Shown here: positions 19,087 to 26,912 of the stretch, in pieces
How the letters are laid out: the number at the start of each line of letters is the position of its first letter
How positions within the stretch are numbered: position 1 is the first letter of the stretch
Assembly: GCA_018883805.1 (NCBI GenBank)
Contig: JAHLFK010000057.1
Coordinates: 1-42,155, forward strand
Reading direction: 5' to 3'
DNA length: 42,155 bases
Source: Candidatus Limosilactobacillus merdavium
Lineage (GTDB): Bacteria; Bacillota; Bacilli; Lactobacillales; Lactobacillaceae
Notes under the pieces: generated by a model
Databases searched by the model: none
Told to the model about the DNA's origin: nothing
What the model saw: only the letters and a program-made list of their open reading frames with translations
Program-made: the position numbers and the translations under genes

Positions 19087-19647
19087 TTAGTTATATTTAT
19101 TCATCAATTCGGCAAAGTTTTCCCCATGAATCCAGTCTTCAAGAGCATACTCTGCTTTAACAACTGCTTGATCAAAAACAGGACGTTCTTCCTTCGTAAA
19201 CTTGCCAAGAACATGACTGACAACTGTCCCATGCTGAGGGTGATCAATCCCAACTTTGATCCGGTTGAACTTATTAGTTCCCAAGGCGTTAATAATGCTC
19301 TTTAACCCATTATGACCACCGGAGGCACCATGAGTCTTCAAGCGAACCTTACCGACAGGCATATCAAGATCATCGTTAATGATTACCAAGTCATCAAGAT
19401 CAATGTCATAGTAATCTACTAATGGGCCAACTGCTCTTCCTGAGTCATTCATAAAAGTAGTTGGTTTAACGAGCATTACCTTTTCACCATCAATCATCCC
19501 CGTTACCGCAACGGCTTCTTGCTTTAAGTGCGAAAATGCACCAAGGTGGTAATCTCTTGCTAATTGTTCAACCACCATAAATCCTGTATTATGTCTAGTT
19601 TCATCGTAGCGGGTTCCAATGTTTCCTAGCCCAACGATCATCTTCAT
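19087..19647 (-). CDS. pth: Peptidyl-tRNA hydrolase
   Basis: Pth releases tRNA from prematurely dropped peptidyl-tRNA. The 186-residue protein has the catalytic His19 in TRHNTGF, Asn9 in GLGNIG (many family members have GLGNPG), Asn67 in TFMNDSG and the acidic INDDLDMPVG motif around Asp92. The length is normal. It heads the pth-mfd-rqcP unit. The leader of about 100 bases contains a terminator-like hairpin between the promoter and the start codon, so expression may be attenuated. Confidence 0.96.
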   Translation of the reverse strand: MKMIVGLGNIGTRYDETRHNTGFMVVEQLARDYHLGAFSHLKQEAVAVTGMIDGEKVMLVKPTTFMNDSGRAVGPLVDYYDIDLDDLVIINDDLDMPVGKVRLKTHGASGGHNGLKSIINALGTNKFNRIKVGIDHPQHGTVVSHVLGKFTKEERPVFDQAVVKAEYALEDWIHGENFAELMNKYN

Positions 19648-19678
19648 TGTTCTTTCATCCCTTCATTTTCTGAAATGC

Positions 19679-19704
19679 AAAAAGGCCGCCTTAATCGCAG
19701 CCCC
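19679..19704 (-). terminator. Terminator-like hairpin in the pth leader
   Basis: On the minus strand GGCTGC pairs with GCGGCC (one G-U) around GATTAAG, followed by five T. It lies between the probable pth promoter and the pth start, so it would end transcripts before the gene unless bypassed. Confidence 0.55.
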
Positions 19705-19754
19705 ATGGTTATTTAACTCGTTTAATCATAATTTTTTAAGATTATCCGATTGCT

Positions 19755-19782
19755 ATTATACCCTAGCAGTGCCTAAAACCAA
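19755..19782 (-). promoter_or_regulatory. Probable pth-mfd promoter
   Basis: A perfect -10 TATAAT (19755-19760) with a partial -35 TTGGTT (19777-19782) at 16 bases, about 110 bases upstream of pth. Confidence 0.65.
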
Positions 19783-19864
19783 AGTAATTACGTTTACTCC
19801 GATCGCTAAATTACATATTAATTATTCTTAATTATCTCATTTTGTTCTAATATTTTTAAATTCG

Positions 19865-19873
19865 TGTTATGAT
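19865..19873 (+). promoter_or_regulatory. Extended -10 promoter of the CBS-ACT gene
   Basis: TGtTATGAT (TATGAT at 19868-19873) lies 40 bases before the start codon, with AGGGAG at 19901. The -35 region is poor. Confidence 0.55.
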
Positions 19874-19912
19874 GATTAATGCACTTAAAACGTTTAGTAA
19901 AGGGAGACCATC

Positions 19913-20548
19913 ATGATTTTCAGTTCGCTTATTAAAAAGAAAGCAGAGCTTACCACTTTGCCAGAAACTGCGACCCTTCAAGAGGCCTTAACAGTTCTTG
20001 AAAATACTGGTTACCGTTGCATCCCAGTTCTGGACAAATCTGGGAAGATCTTTCGGGGAAATATTTACAAGATGCATATCTATCGTCACAAGTCACGGAA
20101 CGGTGATATGTCACTTCCGGTAACCTCACTTCTTAAAAACTCTACTAAATTTGTTTCCATTAACTCAGCATTCTTCTCGGTATTCTTTGCGATCCGCGAT
20201 TTACCTTATATTGCTGTTTTAGATGAAAACAATCAATTTTACGGTATCCTAACCCATAACCGATTACTCAGAATGTTGGCTGCTGGGTGGAACGTAAATA
20301 ATGGCAGTTATGTTTTAACTGTGGTTGCTCATGATGAACGGGGAGCATTAATGAACGCTGCAAAAGAAATTACCCGTTTCTGCCAAATTGTAAATGTCAT
20401 TTCACTTGATCCAGATCATTCTTCAGTCAAGCAAGTTCTTTTCACCCTTCCTACCACTGTCGATCATGACCGGATGGAAAGAATCGTCCGCCGCTTAACC
20501 AAGAAGGGGTTTGAAGTTACTGAAATTGAGGATCTTCACGAAGCATAA
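19913..20548 (+). CDS. cbpA: CBS-domain and ACT-domain protein, CbpA-like
   Basis: The 211-residue soluble protein has two N-terminal CBS motifs (about 1-135: GYRCIPVLDKSGKIFRG, then LPYIAVLDENNQFYGILTHN) and a C-terminal ACT domain (about 135-205: YVLTVVAHDERGALMNAAKEI). This CBS-CBS-ACT order matches the cyclic-di-AMP-binding protein CbpA of Listeria and relatives. Nucleotide binding and any link to potassium or stringent-response control are inferred from the family. AAAGGGAG lies 6 bases before the ATG. The gene stands alone between a promoter and a strong terminator, divergent from pth. Confidence 0.82.
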   Translation: MIFSSLIKKKAELTTLPETATLQEALTVLENTGYRCIPVLDKSGKIFRGNIYKMHIYRHKSRNGDMSLPVTSLLKNSTKFVSINSAFFSVFFAIRDLPYIAVLDENNQFYGILTHNRLLRMLAAGWNVNNGSYVLTVVAHDERGALMNAAKEITRFCQIVNVISLDPDHSSVKQVLFTLPTTVDHDRMERIVRRLTKKGFEVTEIEDLHEA

Positions 20549-20559
20549 TTTAAATACTT

Positions 20560-20628
20560 AAAAAAAGAGAAATAGAGCGTGACAAAGGTCAATTATGACT
20601 CCTCGTCACGCTCTATTTCTCTTTAATT
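20560..20628. terminator. Bidirectional terminator between cbpA and codA
   Basis: AGAGAAATAGAGCGTGAC pairs perfectly with GTCACGCTCTATTTCTCT around a 21-base loop. A-rich and T-rich flanks let it serve both convergent genes. Confidence 0.92.
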
Positions 20629-20635
20629 TTTCCGA

Positions 20636-21874
20636 TTAATCAAAATACAATTTTGTTTCCGCTGGTTTAGTTTTAGCTAAGAACTTACCATGGCGAACAT
20701 TTGCAAGAACTTCCACGTGTTTATTCAAAGCATTATAGAAGTCTGGAGCGTTCAAAAGAATGAAGTTAGCTGGCTTACCCTTTTCAATCCCGTATTGATC
20801 ACTGATATGAAGGGTCTTTGCACCATTATAGGTTACAAACTTAAATGCATCTTGAAGTTGGTGATATCCCATTAAGTGACCTGCGTAGACACCCATAGTA
20901 ACAGCATCAAGCATATTACCATTACCTAGTGGATTCCATGGGTCACGAACATCGTCTTCACCAAATGAAACGTTCATCCCTGCTTCGGTTAATTCCTTAA
21001 CCCGGGTCATTCCCCGACGCTTTGGATAAGTATCAAACCGACCGCCCAAGTGAATGTTAACTAGTGGGTTAGCCACAAAGTTAATATTACTCATCTTTAA
21101 TAGACGGAACAATTTGTAAGTGTAAGCATCGTTGTATGAACCCATTGCAGTTGTATGACTTGCAGTTACCCGATCCTTCATTCCACGTTCATAAGCTTCA
21201 GTTGCTAATACTTCAAGATTACGTGAAGCTGGGTCGTCAATTTCATCACAGTGAACATCAACTAACCGATCGTAATGATCAGCTAATTTCATCAAGAAGT
21301 GAACAGATTCCCAGCCGTATTCAGTTGTAAATTCAAAGTGAGGAATTCCTCCAACAACATCAAGGCCTTCTTTAACTGCTTGTTCCATTAATTCACGGCC
21401 ATGAGGGAAACTTAAAATTCCTTCTTGAGGGAAGGCAACCAATTGTAAATCAATTTTGTCCTTCAATTCTTCTCGTAATTCCAAAAGAGCCCGTGCCGCA
21501 ATTAAGTGTGGATCGGTAACATCAACATGGCTCCGAATGTGTTGGATCCCATGACCAACCATATTCATAATCGTTGCCTTGGCACGACGCTTAACATCCT
21601 CAATCGAAAGATCCTGCTTCCGTTCACTCCAGATTCGGATACCATCAAATAGTGTTCCGGTTTCGTTCCATTCTGGTTCACCGGCAGTCAATGTGGCATC
21701 CAAGTGAACATGAGAATCAACAAATGGTGGCAACATTAATGCACCATTACCATTAACTACTTCTTCACCATCGTTAGGCTTAATGTCTGTGGCAATTTCA
21801 GTAAACTTGCCATCAGTTACCCGCACATCCTTTAATTCTTCTTCATTATCAATATGAACGCCCTTAATTAGCAT
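20636..21874 (-). CDS. codA: Cytosine deaminase
   Basis: CodA converts cytosine to uracil and ammonia in pyrimidine salvage. The 412-residue amidohydrolase has the metal-binding VDSHVHLD motif near residue 54, HIRSHVDVTDP, HCDEIDD, TASHTTAM and FGEDDVRDPWNPLG, which aligns with the DDVxDPW region of the Escherichia coli enzyme. Together with the linked permease this supports cytosine over other substrates, though related deaminases act on isoguanine or creatinine. AAGGAG precedes the ATG. The start lies inside the end of codB (11-base overlap), so the genes are coupled and share the PyrR-type leader. Confidence 0.92.
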   Translation of the reverse strand: MLIKGVHIDNEEELKDVRVTDGKFTEIATDIKPNDGEEVVNGNGALMLPPFVDSHVHLDATLTAGEPEWNETGTLFDGIRIWSERKQDLSIEDVKRRAKATIMNMVGHGIQHIRSHVDVTDPHLIAARALLELREELKDKIDLQLVAFPQEGILSFPHGRELMEQAVKEGLDVVGGIPHFEFTTEYGWESVHFLMKLADHYDRLVDVHCDEIDDPASRNLEVLATEAYERGMKDRVTASHTTAMGSYNDAYTYKLFRLLKMSNINFVANPLVNIHLGGRFDTYPKRRGMTRVKELTEAGMNVSFGEDDVRDPWNPLGNGNMLDAVTMGVYAGHLMGYHQLQDAFKFVTYNGAKTLHISDQYGIEKGKPANFILLNAPDFYNALNKHVEVLANVRHGKFLAKTKPAETKLYFD

Positions 21875-23240
21875 GACGTGCTCCTTTCCGGTCGTAAATG
21901 GCCATCAAAATGTAGTAAAGTAATCCACTTAATACCATATCAACAAATGTTGCACCAATTGTGTTGGCGAATAATGGCATTTGGTGCACTGCTAAGAAGA
22001 ATGCTACTCCCAAGACAAAGACAAGGTAAGCAATCCAGTTAATACCATGTTGGTACCAGTATTTTCCATTAATTAAACCTAATTGTTTAACATCGTAGTG
22101 CTGGTGTGCTCGTAAGTAGAAATCAGTACAAATAATCGCAATTGTTGGTCCAAGAACCATCCCAACATAATCAAGGAATGATTCAAAAGTATCCAAGAAA
22201 CTACCAACAAACATTGGAATGAAGGTCACGATTGTTGCCAAAATAACCACAATCCAAAGTGAGTACTTCAACCGTAAACGGATAAAAATGTTTGAAAGTG
22301 CTGAACCAGCAGCTAATAGGTTAACCGCATTGGCTGTCATTGAAGTCAAAATAATTACTAAGAAGGCAACTACACCAAGGCCTAACTTACTTGCAATTGT
22401 TGATGGGTCTGAGTTGTTGGCATTGTAAACCCCACTAGAAATAGCAATACTGATTGTAGAAATTAAACCAATGAAGGCAAACCAAACAACCCCAATAAGG
22501 GCACCCCAGAATGGAGTATGAATTGCGTTGCCCTTAATTGAAGTAAACCGCGTGAAGTCAGCCCCAGCAGTAACCCAAGCTAAGTTAAACGCAGCAACAT
22601 AATCAATCGCAGCTCCAGTTGCCATTTGTGCTTTAGCAGGAACATGCCAGTTAACAATTTGCCCCATTGAAACAGTTCTAAAGACGGCAACAGATTCCCA
22701 GATCACAAAGATAAATACCAAGATAATTCCAATCCGTTCAATCAATTGAACAGAACGTGAACCACTAGAAACACTGATGATGTGGAGAACACTCATAATC
22801 ATGATCCCCACAACAAGTCCCTTATCGCCTCCTGGTTGTCCCCAAAGTGGCCAATGAAGCAACTGGTGGAACAGTAAACTTACTGATTGTGCGGCAATAA
22901 ATGTGTTAACCGCGGTCCACCCAATAAATTGAGTGATATTTACTAATGATGGCAGGTAACTTCCCCGTTCACCGAATGAAGCACGACTAACTGCCATTGT
23001 TGATACACCGGTTTGATAACCGATGTAACCAATTAAACTTAAGAAGACATATGACAAGGCAGATGAAAGTACCAAAACTTTCATCGCAACGGCAAACCCA
23101 CAGGCTGCCAGAACACCGCCGACAAACCAAGTACCATTGTTGGCATTTGCCCCAACCCAAGTTGCAAACATATCCCAGCGGGTTGTCCGCCGACTGTTCT
23201 TTGGGATACTTAAGATTGGTGTATGCTGTTTATCTTCCAC
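21864..23240 (-). CDS. codB: Cytosine permease (NCS1 family)
   Basis: CodB imports cytosine across the membrane. The 458-residue protein is hydrophobic, with about 12 membrane segments, and carries NCS1 features in the first segment (WVGANANNGTWFVGG) and in ADFTRFTSIKGNAI. Short hydrophilic ends fit the family length. The start is a GTG preceded by AGGAGG at 8 bases. It is the first gene of codBA. Directly upstream of its ribosome binding site lies an intrinsic terminator, preceded by a PyrR-type hairpin and a good promoter, so uptake and deamination of cytosine should be repressed when UMP is plentiful. Another nucleobase substrate is possible but less likely next to codA. Confidence 0.92.
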   Translation of the reverse strand: MEDKQHTPILSIPKNSRRTTRWDMFATWVGANANNGTWFVGGVLAACGFAVAMKVLVLSSALSYVFLSLIGYIGYQTGVSTMAVSRASFGERGSYLPSLVNITQFIGWTAVNTFIAAQSVSLLFHQLLHWPLWGQPGGDKGLVVGIMIMSVLHIISVSSGSRSVQLIERIGIILVFIFVIWESVAVFRTVSMGQIVNWHVPAKAQMATGAAIDYVAAFNLAWVTAGADFTRFTSIKGNAIHTPFWGALIGVVWFAFIGLISTISIAISSGVYNANNSDPSTIASKLGLGVVAFLVIILTSMTANAVNLLAAGSALSNIFIRLRLKYSLWIVVILATIVTFIPMFVGSFLDTFESFLDYVGMVLGPTIAIICTDFYLRAHQHYDVKQLGLINGKYWYQHGINWIAYLVFVLGVAFFLAVHQMPLFANTIGATFVDMVLSGLLYYILMAIYDRKGARHAN

Positions 23241-23254
23241 AATCTTCTCCTCCT

Positions 23255-23290
23255 AAAAAAATAACCTTGAGTCCCGTAAAGAACTCAAGG
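23255..23290 (-). terminator. Attenuator terminator in codBA leader
   Basis: CCTTGAGT pairs with ACTCAAGG around a 10-base loop; TTATTTTTTT follows and runs straight into the AGGAGG of codB. It sits inside the leader, so it must be conditional. The loop segment TTACGGG can pair with CCCGTGA of the upstream PyrR-type hairpin. Confidence 0.88.
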
Positions 23291-23344
23291 CTATCCAATA
23301 CGCGCGAAGAATATAGAATATGGATCACGGCTTATTTATTCGGT

Positions 23345-23382
23345 AGTCTTTTGTAGTCTCACGGGGCTACATTAAAGGACCT
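23345..23382 (-). promoter_or_regulatory. Variant PyrR-binding hairpin (codBA)
   Basis: The minus strand reads AGCCCCGTGAGACT, 12 of 14 positions of the PyrR RNA consensus, with the hexaloop CCGTGA intact. The flanks GTCCTTTAAT and AAAAGAC form the lower stem. The 31-base core aligns without gaps to the carAB site. Both deviations fall on one base pair, U-G replaced by C-A. Confidence 0.8.
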
Positions 23383-23396
23383 ATGAAATTATCTGA

Positions 23397-23424
23397 ATTA
23401 TATCAAATTGGTTATAAAAGTCAA
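23397..23424 (-). promoter_or_regulatory. codBA promoter
   Basis: TTGACT (23419-23424) and a perfect TATAAT (23397-23402) with a 16-base spacer, just past the alr stop. Transcription would start near 23390, upstream of the PyrR-type hairpin. Confidence 0.82.
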
Positions 23425-23428
23425 GCAA

Positions 23429-24553
23429 TTAGTCTTTGTAAGTGCGGTGGACCCGATTGCTGATGTTAGTCATAATTTCATAATTAATGGTTCCAGCCTG
23501 ATCAGCTAGGTCATTAGCAGTAATTTCATTGTTTCCTGATCGTCCCATTAAAACCACCTTGGTACCGACCGGGTAACGCTTAGGTAAGCGAATCATCATT
23601 TGATCCATGCAAACTCGCCCCGCAATATCACAGAATTTTCCATCTACTAAAACTTTGTAACCTGTCATACTCCGTGGATAACCATCAGCATAACCAATCG
23701 GCAAGGTTGCCAACCATTCGTCTTCCTTAGCTGTATAAGTAGCACCGTAACTAACTGATTCACCGGCTTGTAACTTCTTAATAAAGCTAATGGTTGTCAC
23801 TAACTGTTCAACTGGTTTGAGGTCGAGCGTTACTGGTAATTCACGGCCAGAAGGATTTTGCCCATACATTGAAATCCCCATCCGTACAGTGTTGGCCGTG
23901 ATCTTTTCTGTATGCCACATTCCGGTTGCTGAATTAGCCATATGAACAAATGGTGGTAATTCATCTAAGCTTGCAACAAAATTCTCCCATTTATTAACTT
24001 GCTTATCGAAGTACTTTTCGTCTGCACTATCAGCAGTTGCAAAGTGGGTAAACATCCCTTCAAATTCAAATTCATGATGTTGACGAATAAACTTAACTGC
24101 TTCAGTAAAATCTTCAACAGTAGTAAATCCAATCCGTCCCATTCCAGAATCAATTCCTAGATGAACCTTTAACGGCTTTGTCCAATGCTTGGTTTGTGCC
24201 ATCTGGTGATATTCTTCAAGCCAATCTAAGGAACCAACCGTTAATGAAACTCCCGCCTCAGCAGCAATATGGGCATTTTCTACTGGGGTAATTCCGAGGA
24301 CTAAAATCATTGCCGTAATCCCGTTTTCTCGTAATTCAAGTCCTTCATCTAAAATAGCAACACAAGCCCCAGTAGCGCCAGCATTAATCGCTGCTTGAGC
24401 AACTGGGACAAGGCCGTTACCGTATGCATTGGCCTTAACGACGGCTAAAATCTTACTATTTGGAGCTAAGATTTTCTCTTGTTCATGAATATTGTGCTTA
24501 AGTGCACCCAAATTAACAATTAATTCAGTGTTACGTAGTCTTCCACTAATCAT
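23429..24553 (-). CDS. alr: Alanine racemase
   Basis: This PLP enzyme makes D-alanine for peptidoglycan and for D-alanylation of teichoic acid, which the nearby dlt operon carries out. The 374-residue protein has the PLP lysine Lys40 in VVKANAYGNG, the SYGATYTA motif with the second catalytic tyrosine, and RVCMDQMM. Its start overlaps the end of acpS by 8 bases, so acpS-alr is one coupled unit, a pairing common in Firmicutes. No terminator is evident before the codBA promoter that follows. Confidence 0.96.
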   Translation of the reverse strand: MISGRLRNTELIVNLGALKHNIHEQEKILAPNSKILAVVKANAYGNGLVPVAQAAINAGATGACVAILDEGLELRENGITAMILVLGITPVENAHIAAEAGVSLTVGSLDWLEEYHQMAQTKHWTKPLKVHLGIDSGMGRIGFTTVEDFTEAVKFIRQHHEFEFEGMFTHFATADSADEKYFDKQVNKWENFVASLDELPPFVHMANSATGMWHTEKITANTVRMGISMYGQNPSGRELPVTLDLKPVEQLVTTISFIKKLQAGESVSYGATYTAKEDEWLATLPIGYADGYPRSMTGYKVLVDGKFCDIAGRVCMDQMMIRLPKRYPVGTKVVLMGRSGNNEITANDLADQAGTINYEIMTNISNRVHRTYKD

Positions 24554-24914
24554 TTTCGTTCTCGCTTTCTAAAATAATTTCAGTCATTACGTTGACAGCT
24601 GTGTGACTAACAGATGCATGTACTCGCCCTTTAAATGGTGATTTAGTAACTATTGGTGCCCCTAACTGGTTATCAACAATCTCGATATCTTGGAAGACAA
24701 CTGCACTACCGATTCCTGTACCATAGGCCTTAGAAAATGATTCCTTTAATGACCAGCGACCCGCCAAATATTCGGTTGCCCTTGAGCCACCAAATTTTCT
24801 GTACTGAGCATCTTCAGCAGGTGTCAGTATTTTCTGTGCAAATCGGGGGTGTTTTTGAATCATCTCTTGAATTCGTTGAATCTCCGTAATATCAATCCCA
24901 ATTCCTTTAATCAC
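24546..24914 (-). CDS. acpS: Holo-[acyl-carrier-protein] synthase
   Basis: AcpS transfers phosphopantetheine from CoA to acyl carrier protein. Its targets may include DltC, encoded next door, but that is inferred. The 122-residue protein has Asp8 in GIGIDITEI and the WSLKESFSKA motif with the second metal ligand. The start is a GTG at 24914: AAGGAG lies 9 bases upstream and the protein then begins MIKGIGID, putting Asp at position 8 as in the family. A GTG 18 bases further up lies against that site and is rejected. alr follows with an 8-base overlap. Confidence 0.94.
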   Translation of the reverse strand: MIKGIGIDITEIQRIQEMIQKHPRFAQKILTPAEDAQYRKFGGSRATEYLAGRWSLKESFSKAYGTGIGSAVVFQDIEIVDNQLGAPIVTKSPFKGRVHASVSHTAVNVMTEIILESENEND

Positions 24915-24947
24915 CGTTTTTAACTCCTTCACCTTTGTTAAAACACT

Positions 24948-24956
24948 ATTTTAGCA
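24948..24956 (-). promoter_or_regulatory. Possible acpS-alr promoter
   Basis: An extended -10-like TGcTAAAAT (TAAAAT at 24948-24953) lies 33 bases before the acpS start. The -35 is poor. The remaining gap up to 25074 shows nothing else clear. Confidence 0.35.
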
Positions 24957-25074
24957 AAAAACATTATTACATAGTACAGATAAGGAAAAACTAATTAACA
25001 AGTAATCACTTCTTTCCTATTTATAGCAGCCATTAAAATTACATAATAATTCCCAATATTGCGTTAATTTCTCT

Positions 25075-25102
25075 TTGAACCTTACAATAAATTATCTATA
25101 AT
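25075..25102 (+). promoter_or_regulatory. dlt operon promoter
   Basis: TTGAAC (25075-25080), a 16-base spacer and a perfect TATAAT (25097-25102). It gives a leader of about 80 to 110 bases before dltX. Confidence 0.78.
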
Positions 25103-25186
25103 GGGTAGGTGTAAAAATTTATTTACGAATAATTTAAGTTTTTACAAGACTAATTAACTAAATTTTCATAGCGCGATAAAATCGTT

Positions 25187-25369
25187 ATGATACATTTGCT
25201 TAATGAGCGAAAGGAGCGATTCATAATCTTTGCCAAAAGTATTAAGAATCATCCTGCACTAATATTCATCTTAAAAACGGTATTCTACTTTATCGTTATT
25301 CTCCTGCTAATCTACCTTTACGGTTATTATGGAGCAGGTCAAGAACCGTTCATTTACAATGAATTCTAA
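25187..25369 (+). CDS. dltX: DltX, small membrane protein of teichoic acid D-alanylation
   Basis: DltX is a small membrane protein needed for D-alanine transfer to teichoic acids in Gram-positive bacteria. The frame has up to 60 residues: one membrane segment (VFYFIVILLLIYLYGY) and the conserved C-terminal FIYNEF motif, which relatives carry at the very end. The start is uncertain. The only in-frame ATG (25187) has no ribosome binding site, while AAGGAG at 25211-25216 sits a proper distance before ATA (25223) or ATC (25226). Starting there gives 47 or 48 residues, the usual DltX length. dltA follows 16 bases after the stop. It is the first gene of dltXABCD. Confidence 0.88.
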   Translation: MIHLLNERKERFIIFAKSIKNHPALIFILKTVFYFIVILLLIYLYGYYGAGQEPFIYNEF

Positions 25370-25385
25370 TGTGGAGGAAATAGAA

Positions 25386-26912
25386 TTGAATACAAATATC
25401 GTTACTGTCTTTGACCAAGTTGCCAAAGATAATTCAACGCGGGTCGCTTATGACGAAATGGGTAAGCAAACAAGTTACAGTGAATTACAAAAAGCCACCG
25501 CTACTTTAGCTGCTTGGCTCGATCAACAAGATTTGACAGCCAAAAGCCCAATTTTAGTTTTCGGTGATCACCAAGTTGAAATGATTACCAGTTTCTTAAC
25601 TGCTTTGAAGGTTGGACATCCTTACATCCCAGTTTCAACTGATTCTGCAATTCCCCGGATTCAATCAATCCTTGATACTGCTAAGCCAGAAATGATCATC
25701 GCAATTGATGATTTTCCAAGTGACGATCTTAACTTTGATGCTCAAGTAGTTTCTAAGGAAGCGGTTGCTAATGTTTTAGCTGATCCAAAAGAATTTACTC
25801 CTTCTAATCCAGTATCTGGAGATGAATTAGCCTATGTCCTCTTTACGTCCGGTACAACCGGCTCACCTAAAGGGGTAGAAGTTAGTCATGATAACTTTAA
25901 GACCTTCGTTGATTGGGTTTTAGATTCCGACTTTAACATTCCTGAACATGCTAATTTCTTAGGTCAACCGCCATATTCCTTTGATCTTTCCAACATGTAC
26001 TGGTTACCAGCTTTGCTCAGCGGTGGTACTATCAAGGCTTTGCCACACTCAGTTGTTGAAAACTTTGGACAAATGTTCACTGCTTTACCAACTCTTGATC
26101 TTAATGTTTTCGTTGGTACCCCTTCATTTGCGGACATGTTAATGCTTAGTCCTGCATTTAATGAAGAGAAGATGCCAAACTTAAGCATCTTTATGTTCTG
26201 TGGTGAAGAATTAACTGTTAAAACTGCTAAGGCATTACAGCAACGCTTCCCACATGCACGAATCTTTAACACTTACGGCCCAACTGAAACCACAGTTGCC
26301 ATTTCTGGAATTGAAATAACTCCTGAAATTGTCGCAAATAATGACCGGTTACCAGTTGGTTATGCTAAACCAGGTGTTACTCTTTCTATCTGGGACGGTG
26401 ACAAACAATTAACCGAACCAGGTCAACAAGGAGAAATTGTTATTAGTGGTAATAGTGTTGCTCGTGGTTACATGAACAACCCAGAAAAGACTGCTAAGTC
26501 CTTCTTTAAGATCAATGGTGTTCCAGCTTACCGGACAGGTGATGCCGGAACTCTTGACGCTGATGGTCTTCTTCACCATAAGGGACGGATGGACTTCCAA
26601 ATCAAGCTTCACGGTTTCCGGGTTGAACTTGATGAAGTTCGGGCAAGTCTAGAAAAGAGTCCACTAATTAAGCAAGCTGTAGCCGCACCTAAATACAATA
26701 AAAACGGCCAAGTTGCTCACTTAATCGCTTATGTTATTCCAAAGGAAGATCATGACGATAAGGAACAACTAACGAAGGAAATTCGTGAAAGCCTCAAAGG
26801 GTTAATCATGCCTTACATGATGCCAACCCAATTTATTTACCGGGATTCATTCCCAATGTCTGCAAATGGCAAGATTGCAGTTAAACAATTAATCAAAGAG
26901 GCTAACCAATGA
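25386..26912 (+). CDS. dltA: D-alanine--D-alanyl carrier protein ligase
   Basis: DltA adenylates D-alanine and loads it on DltC. The 508-residue protein is an adenylate-forming enzyme: P-loop LFTSGTTGSPKG, the FNTYGPTE motif, YRTGDAG with the adenylate-binding Asp, and a C-terminal lysine in SANGKIAVKQ. The start is taken as the TTG at 25386, preceded by GGAGG at 8 bases; upstream in-frame ATGs at 25329 and 25359 lie within dltX and lack sites, and the TTG gives the standard family length. dltB overlaps its stop by 4 bases (ATGA). Confidence 0.95.
   Translation: MNTNIVTVFDQVAKDNSTRVAYDEMGKQTSYSELQKATATLAAWLDQQDLTAKSPILVFGDHQVEMITSFLTALKVGHPYIPVSTDSAIPRIQSILDTAKPEMIIAIDDFPSDDLNFDAQVVSKEAVANVLADPKEFTPSNPVSGDELAYVLFTSGTTGSPKGVEVSHDNFKTFVDWVLDSDFNIPEHANFLGQPPYSFDLSNMYWLPALLSGGTIKALPHSVVENFGQMFTALPTLDLNVFVGTPSFADMLMLSPAFNEEKMPNLSIFMFCGEELTVKTAKALQQRFPHARIFNTYGPTETTVAISGIEITPEIVANNDRLPVGYAKPGVTLSIWDGDKQLTEPGQQGEIVISGNSVARGYMNNPEKTAKSFFKINGVPAYRTGDAGTLDADGLLHHKGRMDFQIKLHGFRVELDEVRASLEKSPLIKQAVAAPKYNKNGQVAHLIAYVIPKEDHDDKEQLTKEIRESLKGLIMPYMMPTQFIYRDSFPMSANGKIAVKQLIKEANQ

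Noticed and set aside
23241..23400. Purine, preQ1 or THF riboswitch upstream of codB
   Set aside because: None of their conserved cores is present; the leader instead matches a PyrR-binding hairpin plus terminator.
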